From Zymoseptoria tritici IPO323 (Eukaryota; Ascomycota; Dothideomycetes; Mycosphaerellales; Mycosphaerellaceae), in contig NC_018218.1 in assembly GCF_000219625.1 (NCBI RefSeq), forward strand, positions 1,674,001-1,738,000: 64,000 nt of DNA, read 5' to 3'. Position 1 is the stretch's first letter. Every line of letters starts with the position of its first letter. Of this stretch, positions 57,330-64,000 are shown one piece after another. A program made the translations under genes and the position numbers. The notes beneath the pieces are model-generated. The model saw only the letters and a list, made by a program, of their open reading frames with translations, searched no databases and had not been told where the DNA came from.

Positions 57330-58632
57330 TTACCAGCTCTGCGCAAAAGCGACAATGTTACTGATCGTTCCAAAGTGCAGCTCCGGGAGCGCTTGTCGAA
57401 AGATCAGGCTGGTCGCATGAATCACACCCAAATTCACACTACTCGTCACGCCGACGCCGGCCTGCACCAACTTCCTCCCAAATGCAATGCCCTCGTCCCT
57501 CAGCGGATCCAATTCATCCATGACCAGCACGAACGGAGGCAGACCCTTCAGCTCGTCCACCGTAGCATGATACGGCCACGCCAGCGGATTCGTCAAGTCC
57601 TTGTCGTCCGGTGTGTAGAACTTCGCCATAAGTGCCATACTCGTCACCTGCAAGAAATAGCCATTGTTCTCAATAAGACTTGGGAGTTCCTTCAACAGCT
57701 GATCTTGAGGTCGGTGCCAGATGCCGCTGATGTACGGCACGCAAGCGTACACGCCGTCGATTGCCTTCATCCAGCCGTCTCGCTTGGCTTTCAACGTTGT
57801 GGCGATGGCGAGGTTGGCACCGCCACTTTCTCCTTGTAGAACTAGGGAAGAGATTCCGAGCTCGGACTTGTGTGAGGCGATATGTTGTACGCCGGAAGCA
57901 CAGTCGTTCAGACCGGCTGGGAACGGGTGGTGGATACCGCCGTCCGAGCTAGGAAGAAAGGCGTTGCGAAAGTCGATGGCAATGCAGACTGATCCGGCGA
58001 TGGCAATGCCTTTACACCAGTGTACATCTAAAACAGAACGGCGGAAGGATTAGCGATCGCTCGGATGCAAAAGGCGTGATCATAGGGGCAAAGTGAGGCC
58101 TGCTAATAGAGCCTGAAAGACAATCTCGAAAGGCTACAGGACTTCTGTCCTTAGGTTCACTTACGACCGGCGCTGAGAGTTTGACCATGCACCATGCCTG
58201 GAGACAATGTTAGTAGATGGTTTCGGACCGAGCGAATTGCCGAATTGACGAACCTCCGCCGTGGATATAGACCACACAAGGCAGTTTGGCATTCCCAGAG
58301 TCCGCTCGACGATACACATAGAGATTCACGTCATTCCCATCGACACCTTTGATCGTGACCGTCTTACAGTCGACTTCCGGCCGGGTCTTATCACCGGGCA
58401 GATCTCTCGGCATCAGGTCGGCGGTCTGTTCTTCCATGGCGTTGACTTTTGCCATCATCTTCTTGATCTGTGCCATGCTGGCCGTGGCGGGCGTGATCCT
58501 GTTCTCTGGGACATTGATGTCCATGCGTAGTGGTTTGAGGGCTTTGGCTAGATTGATGTTGGTTCTGGGATCGGTGGCGAGAGACATGTTCGGGTCGCCG
58601 AGACGGCCTGGAGGTTTGATTGGGTGCGCCAT
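57330..58632 (-). CDS. Alpha/beta hydrolase, hormone-sensitive-lipase-type esterase (three exons)
   Basis: Exons: 58632-58254, 58197-58165 and 58027-57330, giving 369 residues. Intron 1 is 56 nt (GTTCGT donor), and intron 2 is 137 nt (GTAAGT...TTTTAG); both are phase 1. A 33 nt mini-exon completes the oxyanion-hole motif HGGG, which is split by intron 1. Other motifs: nucleophile Ser205 in GESGG, the acid in MDELDPLRDEG, and the catalytic His in GVIHA near the C-terminus. That is the full HSL-family triad. No signal peptide is seen, suggesting an intracellular esterase, lipase or deacetylase. The first ATG at 58632 (MAHPIKPPG) fits family length. Its stop is 266 bp from that of the convergent AROM gene. 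Confidence 0.88.
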
Positions 58633-58985
58633 GTTGTTTGTAGGTCTGTTCGGCGTCAAGTTGCGCAATGTTGATTGTATGAATTGGTCGACATTGTTGC
58701 GTCGAGACATGAGGGGAATGTACCGAGGGATCTTTCGGCACAAACCCTTGCACATCTTGCATAACTCGCGCATAACTTGAGTGGTCTACGACTGGTGCAG
58801 CTCGACACATTTCCCGCAAAAGACACGATCACGAAGGCTCATTCCTGGATCGTTGGGAAGGTGCAGTAGGTGTTCAGGTGTTGCAATAGTCTCTTTCTGT
58901 ACATGTTCACACCTCGAAGCGTGCACTCAGACTAAGCTATATACACATTGATTCATAAAACATTCTGCCTGGCACAGCGAGTCGT
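58633..58985. other. Intergenic, 353 bp
   Basis: Lies between the MFS transporter stop and the esterase start (both minus strand), so it is a 3' UTR plus the esterase promoter. No gene is seen. Confidence 0.4.
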
Positions 58986-61028
58986 TCAGTAAGTGTAGCG
59001 GAAGCCGTCCTGTTGAGTTATCGTTAGCAACGGCAGAGAGAAGACATGTCAAAGTACTTACGTCGGCGCCTTCGATTGCGAATCCTCCCCGTGCTTGCTT
59101 CTTGTTGGCAAAGTAGAAGTAGGTGTTCAAACAACAGCATGTCGTGATCATGAGCAGAGAAGCGACAATACATGCCCAGAGCTACAAGTCCAAGGTCAGT
59201 TTCGTAGTACTCGCATACGGTTTTGTACGACAACGGTAGCTGAGCGTTTCAGACGGCCGGAGTGACGATCACAGCTCGTGTTGCAGGAAGGACGACTTAC
59301 ACCTGGGATGTATCCTGGGGCATCCTGAGTACGGAACACAAGCGATCCAGCAATACCACCGATTCCACCAAAGCCGACCAGCGTAGCACTGCAGAATGCG
59401 CGCTTCCACTGGCCGCGAATGTTGTTCCCTTGGTATGACATGACTTGTGGGATGTTGGCGTTGGCTCCCGAGCAGACCAGGAAGACGCCGAAGTCTGATG
59501 GAACGTCAGTACATCCGATGAGTTAAATGACCTCACAAAGCGCTACTTACAGCGAACTCCGACCGTTTCTACCCAACCCATGAGTGCCAGGCCGATGATC
59601 GCACAAGTGGCGTTGAAGATGATCAATGGTCCTACAGAAGTGGGTGACGCGAATTAGCTCAAAGCATTAAAAAAGCAGCCGATAGTGAAACCCAGGCTAT
59701 GGTCTCAAATATGCCGAAGCACTGATGCGATTTTCAAGCTTACCTCTGATCTTGTACTTGTCCGCGATGGTTGCAGTGATAAGCATAACGATAGCAGCGA
59801 AGGCATATGGTGGTGCTACCAAGCACTGAGCCGCACCGACTTCGAAGCCCATGCCGACAACGAGAATAATAGGCTAAGCGGGCGGAAACGTTAGCAAAGT
59901 CTCGGATGCGTTGCAGCCTTAGGCCAGAAGCTGGTAACATACCAAGAAGAAGGCAAGTGCATAACTTTGCGTCGTGTTGCATGCGAACATGATTGCGAAG
60001 CCCCAGATTTTCAGGTCCGCGGCAGGCTTCAAGAACTTGACCAGGTTGAAGGGCTCGGCTTGTGCATCGCCACGATCAGCGTTGACTCTGGCGATGACAA
60101 ACGCGACTTCGCGCTCGTTCAGGAAGCCCCAGCATTTCTCGGGGTTGTCGTCCGGGAAGGGCACGAGGAAGATGTATCCGACAATGGCGATGATGACGGT
60201 GATGATTCCTTCGATGATGAACTGTACGGCATGAGTCAGTGCTATGCAAGCAAAGCATATCGCTGGAGCAACTCACAATCCAGCTCCAGCCCTGGTAGCC
60301 TCCAAGGCCATCCATCTGCATTAGTCCAAATGCCAAAATACCAGAAAACGCGGAGGCAAGCATGCCAATGAGGTAGAAGAACGCATTGCGTCGTCCCATC
60401 TCGTACCGGCAGTACCAAGTGCTGAGCAAGTAGACGCAGCCAGGGAAGAAGCCTGCCTCAAATATGCCCAAAATCACCCTCAGTGCTGCGAGTTGCTGCC
60501 ACGTCTTTACAAAGCCCATCGCGATCATAGTGCATCCCCATAGGAAGCAGATGGTAGCCAGAAAGTTTCGTGGACCAATCTTCTTGGTGAGGACGGTCGC
60601 GGGAGGTTGAAAGAAGACATAGGTAGTGAAAAAGACCAGAGTAACGATGGACTGCCGTTTGTCAGTACAATGGAGGATATGTGTCTGAAGAGAGAACCGA
60701 TGCGTACGTATGCCATTGGGTTACCGTTTGGAGTGGCCGCCGATTTGATCATGCCGAGTTCTTGTCGCATACCGGCGATTGAAGCGTTGGACAAGTTCGT
60801 TCTGTCCATGAGCGAGACCATGTACATGGCTCCGACCGTAATAATCAGACGTTTGTCGATTCGGCGGAGGATCTTCTTCTGCTCGGCGGGCGAGAACTCG
60901 GTTTGCATTTCGTTGTCATCGCTAGATGTCGTCTTGAGGTCGGAGTTGGGCGAGTGATCCCTGTGTTGTTCGACATGGGCAGTGGTGCCGCCCACCTTCT
61001 CGGCGCTGTTGGAGGAAAAGAGACCCAT
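58986..61028 (-). CDS. MFS transporter, allantoate-permease-like anion:cation symporter family (eight exons)
   Basis: Exons: 61028-60708, 60651-60277, 60221-59943, 59873-59744, 59631-59551, 59494-59301, 59181-59062 and 59009-58986; 507 residues. All seven introns (52-119 nt) have GT..AG ends and compatible phases; the last exon is only 24 nt (seven residues plus stop). The family imports organic anions such as allantoate, ureidosuccinate, vitamins or sugar acids with protons. An acidic N-terminal tail precedes IDKRLIITVGAMYMVSLMDRTNLSNA (TM1), written in two parts, IDKRLIITVGAMY and MVSLMDRTNLSN. The ACS motif region QPPATVLTKKIGPR follows TM2. YQGNNIRGQWKRAF and the C-terminal TNTY-like end (TYFYFANKKQARGG) are typical of Dal5 relatives. 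The substrate is unknown. Confidence 0.9.
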
Positions 61029-63689
61029 GGTGAAGTGCACTGCGGTTAGAGCTGTGCGTGAGGAAAGAAGACAACCGAGACGAGCGAAGGAAAGGAGAGC
61101 GGAATGTCGCCTCTTGTACTTACATGCCACATCACATGCGGTCGCCGTTAATGCTCGGCGAGGTTTTGGCCTCGGACGACAGTCCAACTGTGGCCACGGC
61201 GCCATCTTGGCTGCATTGCAGGCAACATTGGCAACGAGACGAGCTTGGGGTGAAATATGGGGAACGGACTCGCTTGCCCGCAAAGTCCAAGCGCAAAACT
61301 GGGGATACCCTGTCGTGCCAAGCTGCGCAGGAGCTGGGCACTGGGGCGGATCCAGATTTTGCCATGTGGGTGACACATGATATGGGGTATTGGCGATCGC
61401 TGCGTTTGGCGGGGATCAACTGCCGTGTTGGTTGATTGGACTAATAACCATACGAGGCATCTGTGCTTCAGATGCATCGCCAGGCGAGGCATGTCGACTT
61501 ACAAGGTACGTACGACCTTGTAGGTAAAGAGCCCGGCTGGTCTTCCGTGTAGAACACGTCTAGGGTCGCGACAGGCACACAGTTGCACTAGTGCTAGCAC
61601 GCACCGCGTTGGAGCATACTGTGAGCCTAGCACGGTCTCAACGTGAAGCGAATGTCGCGGGAGCCGGCCGTCCCTACGTCCAGTAGCTGTGCTCACGCAC
61701 AATTGTGCATCGGAACCGGCGCTCGCCTTTGCTAGCTAGCGAAATTCCATTGTGGCAAGCTGACCCGGATGGTGTCGGTGTACACTCTCAGTGCGTGCGT
61801 TACGCCTGACCGCGGTCCGCGGCCTTCCAGACGAGCTGAACGGATTGAGACGAGTGTTGGCATTGCCAAGGGGAGTAAAGTCTTGGTCAGGCCACTAAGA
61901 TGAAGGATCCGATCTGCACTGCCACGCGACCGTTGGTTGATTTTTGGCCACGCCCAGAAGTGGCATGGAGTTGGGTGAAGATGTCGCATCCACTAAGACT
62001 TGTGCGCTCGCATCAGACGGCGGAAAGGCCATTGCGTGTGGTAGGTCTGATGTTCAGGTGGCAGGTGGTGTGATGTTCGCGGGACGCATGATGAAGAGGG
62101 AGGCTTGAAATGTTGAGCCGCATGAAAGTTTAGGCGGCTGTCCAGCTGAGTAATCAAACATGTCCACGGATCTACAACCCCAGGCGCTTTCGATCTCATC
62201 AGACGGGCGATGTCGTGCTGGCTCGCAGCCAGACTTTCAGAGCCATGCGAAGTCTACCACACACGACGAGGTGTCTGATGTCGGAGACTCCCTGCGACAG
62301 TACATCCATACTAGCACATAAGTTTTCTTCCGGCACAACTCCGTTCTCAAAACAGCCGTACCAGCACATAAGTCTCCTTGCGTCACACTCCCGTTCTGAA
62401 AATATCCACACCAGCTCGTAAGCTTTCTAGGTAAATGCTGACAAGATTCCATCGCACATTTCAGTCATGGAAAGATACGGCGCTCTGCAGGCTGTCCGCA
62501 AATTGTCACCGGCAACGGCCAGCAACGACAGGCGAGACGTACCCATGCCCAACAAGAGGGGGGAGCATCGGCCGGATATCTCAGAGATCAATACGGGTAG
62601 CTCGGCGATGCTTGCGACGAGCGTCTGAGTAACAAAAAACTTAGATTGGTCGGTCTGCATAAGAATGTTGAGCCTCTTCATCCGGGCTCTCCAACCAGGA
62701 GAGTGTGGGCGGTCGGAGAGGGCAGGAATCGATGACCAGAGATTCGGCAAATCCGAGGAGGAGGGCCTAAAGCTACTTGAGACATCCGATGGTCAAACCA
62801 ACGACGTTTAAGTAGACCATTGGCATGAAGAGAACTTTGGCTAGTGATGAAGTAATCATCACGAGAATTTGGTCCTGATAATGACCCCTCCCGATGGACG
62901 AGGATGCTGATGTCAAAATTATTACCCGTGGCCGCAGTCCGGGTTGTAAGCTTTACATGGGAAGCTGTCATCGAGATAGAAGTTCATTGTGTACTTGGAG
63001 ATGCGAAGGCGAGTTACGACGTGGTCCAGCTGCTGAGGGCGAGGTCCTCGAAACGGGACCCGGCGTTATTGAAGGACTCGTGGAGTGCGTGATGCATGAG
63101 CAAGTCAGCAAGACGGACCGCTTCCGTCGCGGCCTGCACGACGTTACGGCATCCGTTGTCCATTTCGCACAATATATCCAGCATTCGAGGACGGTTCAGT
63201 GAACCGGTGATGTTCAGAGCAGCGGAGCCATGTCCGGACGATAGGAAGGATGGCTTTTGGAATAATTTGGCTCGTGAAAAAGTTCTGCCGCCTTCCTATC
63301 GTTCTTTCTCCCACTCACTGATGATCATCCCTCGAGGTCGACACTCCTTCTCGCATCGAAACTGTGAAGATGGTCAATCCTTCGATCTCCCGTCGTGCTG
63401 TTTCCAAATGTCATCACTGTCCCTACCTTAGCGAAATGCATTTGCAATCCCCACCTCAGTCACCTAAGGTAAGTGGATTCCGCTCGGCGCATTTGTAATC
63501 AAGAAGGAGGATTATCTAAGCACCATGGAAGTCGCGAAAGGATGAGAAAGAAGCTCGCCATTGATTAAATACTTCAGTCCTCGTGCTTTCATCTTCCTAT
63601 ACATCTTCGCAACCATCTCACTCATCAGCTCTGCACTCCCCAAGTCAGACCCTTTCACTTCGACAAATAATTCAATCACGTCAAACAAA
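61029..63689. other. Long intergenic region (2.7 kb) between divergent MFS and dehydrogenase genes
   Basis: Holds the promoters of both genes. Open frames on both strands reach about 130 codons without motifs or splice support. A 50 bp imperfect tandem repeat lies at 62260-62425. No tRNA or transposon signature is seen. Confidence 0.45.
62260..62425. repeat. Imperfect ~50 bp tandem repeat
   Basis: The anchor (C/T)(C/T)AGCACATAAG recurs at 62313, 62363 and, diverged, 62413 (constant 50 bp step). Each is followed by a CTTCC/CTTGCG...CACACTCCGTTCT-type block. About three degenerate copies. Confidence 0.7.
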
Positions 63690-64000
63690 ATGCCAAGCAA
63701 TCAAGCAGCATGGCTCGATGGCAAAGACCAGAAGTTGCGGGTGAACATCACCCCTTATAGACCTCCAGCTGTATCGATGAAGCTGACATCAACAAGGTCG
63801 CTGAAATAGCTTACACCTCGCCAGGTGCTGACGACGTCGTAATTCAGAACCATTCCTTAGCCATCAACCCTGTCGATTGGAAGATCCAGGACTCTGGTAT
63901 GTTCATCCAGAACTGGCCGACCGTAGTGGGATGCGATGTGGCCGGCGAGGTCTACGAGATTGGCTCCAACGTGACTGCCTTCAAGAAAGGAGACCGAGTC
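63690..64000 (+). CDS. Medium-chain dehydrogenase/reductase (zinc-type ADH/enoyl-reductase-like), 3'-truncated by the window
   Basis: Exon 1 is 63690-63740. A 56 nt intron (GTGAAC donor, GCTGAC branch, ACAAG acceptor) leads to exon 2 from 63797, which runs off the end; 85 residues are visible. Splicing in phase 0 joins MPSNQAAWLDGKDQKLR to VAEIAYTSPGADDVVIQNH. This is followed by the GroES-like segment NPVDWKIQDSG and VVGCDVAGEVYEIGSNV. That start is typical of fungal trans-acting enoyl reductase / ToxD-like MDR proteins, which use NADPH. The Rossmann half lies outside the window. The start context ACAAAATGCC is good. Confidence 0.85.

Noticed and set aside
61029..63689. Several 100-130 codon frames in the MFS/dehydrogenase gap
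   Set aside because: They overlap each other on both strands, lack motifs, and none extends by plausible splicing.

Overview
This 64 kb window looks like nuclear DNA of a filamentous ascomycete (Pezizomycotina). Genes are compact and close together. Introns are short (mostly 47-60 nt) with GTRNGT donors, CTRAC/CTRAY branch motifs and YAG acceptors. The gene set is typically fungal: a pentafunctional AROM protein, a PKA regulatory subunit with an RRTS site, a FHA/forkhead factor, a Crp1-like CBM48 protein and a Bim1-like secreted protein. A dothideomycete is my best guess from overall gene character, but nothing here proves the class. I see no viral, transposon, rRNA, tRNA or CRISPR sequence.

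Layout. 0-10 kb: the 3' part of a gamma-tubulin complex GCP3/Spc98 gene, a Maf-type nucleotide pyrophosphatase, a PRELI/Ups mitochondrial lipid-transfer protein, cytosolic Trp-tRNA synthetase and a large family-2 glycosyltransferase. 10-12.5 kb: a gene-poor gap. 12.5-22 kb: Mad2 and mitochondrial Guf1 (divergent, 182 bp apart), a FHA/forkhead regulator, and a Gln-rich two-exon gene whose last exon is hidden in another frame upstream of the forkhead start. 22-28 kb: a 2OG-Fe(II) oxygenase and a phosphoglycerate-mutase-like protein whose stops face each other 36 bp apart; a tiny spliced gene for a secreted six-cysteine, knottin-patterned peptide; what looks like a frameshifted second cysteine-rich secreted protein; and a conserved mitochondrial-type protein. 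28-35 kb: Rtf1, Coq7, a 92-residue basic-tailed protein and the PKA regulatory subunit. 36-39 kb: a 980-residue Crp1-like protein with two families of internal repeats. 42-49 kb: an 11-exon HyuA-HyuB (5-oxoprolinase/hydantoinase) gene, a VOC/glyoxalase gene ending 30 bp from it, and a Bim1-like secreted protein. 49-57 kb: mitochondrial uS15 and cytosolic uS2 (RPS0) sharing a 222 bp promoter, then AROM. 57-64 kb: an HSL-type esterase, an eight-exon allantoate-permease-like MFS transporter, a 2.7 kb gap, and the start of a medium-chain dehydrogenase/reductase gene running off the end.

Most of the window is conserved housekeeping (spindle and checkpoint, translation in cytosol and mitochondria, ubiquinone, shikimate pathway, transcription elongation, cAMP signalling). 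The accessory content is concentrated at 24-26 kb (small secreted cysteine-rich proteins) and 42-49 kb (hydantoinase, VOC, secreted copper-protein-like). The splice models given here were built by hand from splice signals, reading phase and family resemblance; no transcript or database evidence was available.
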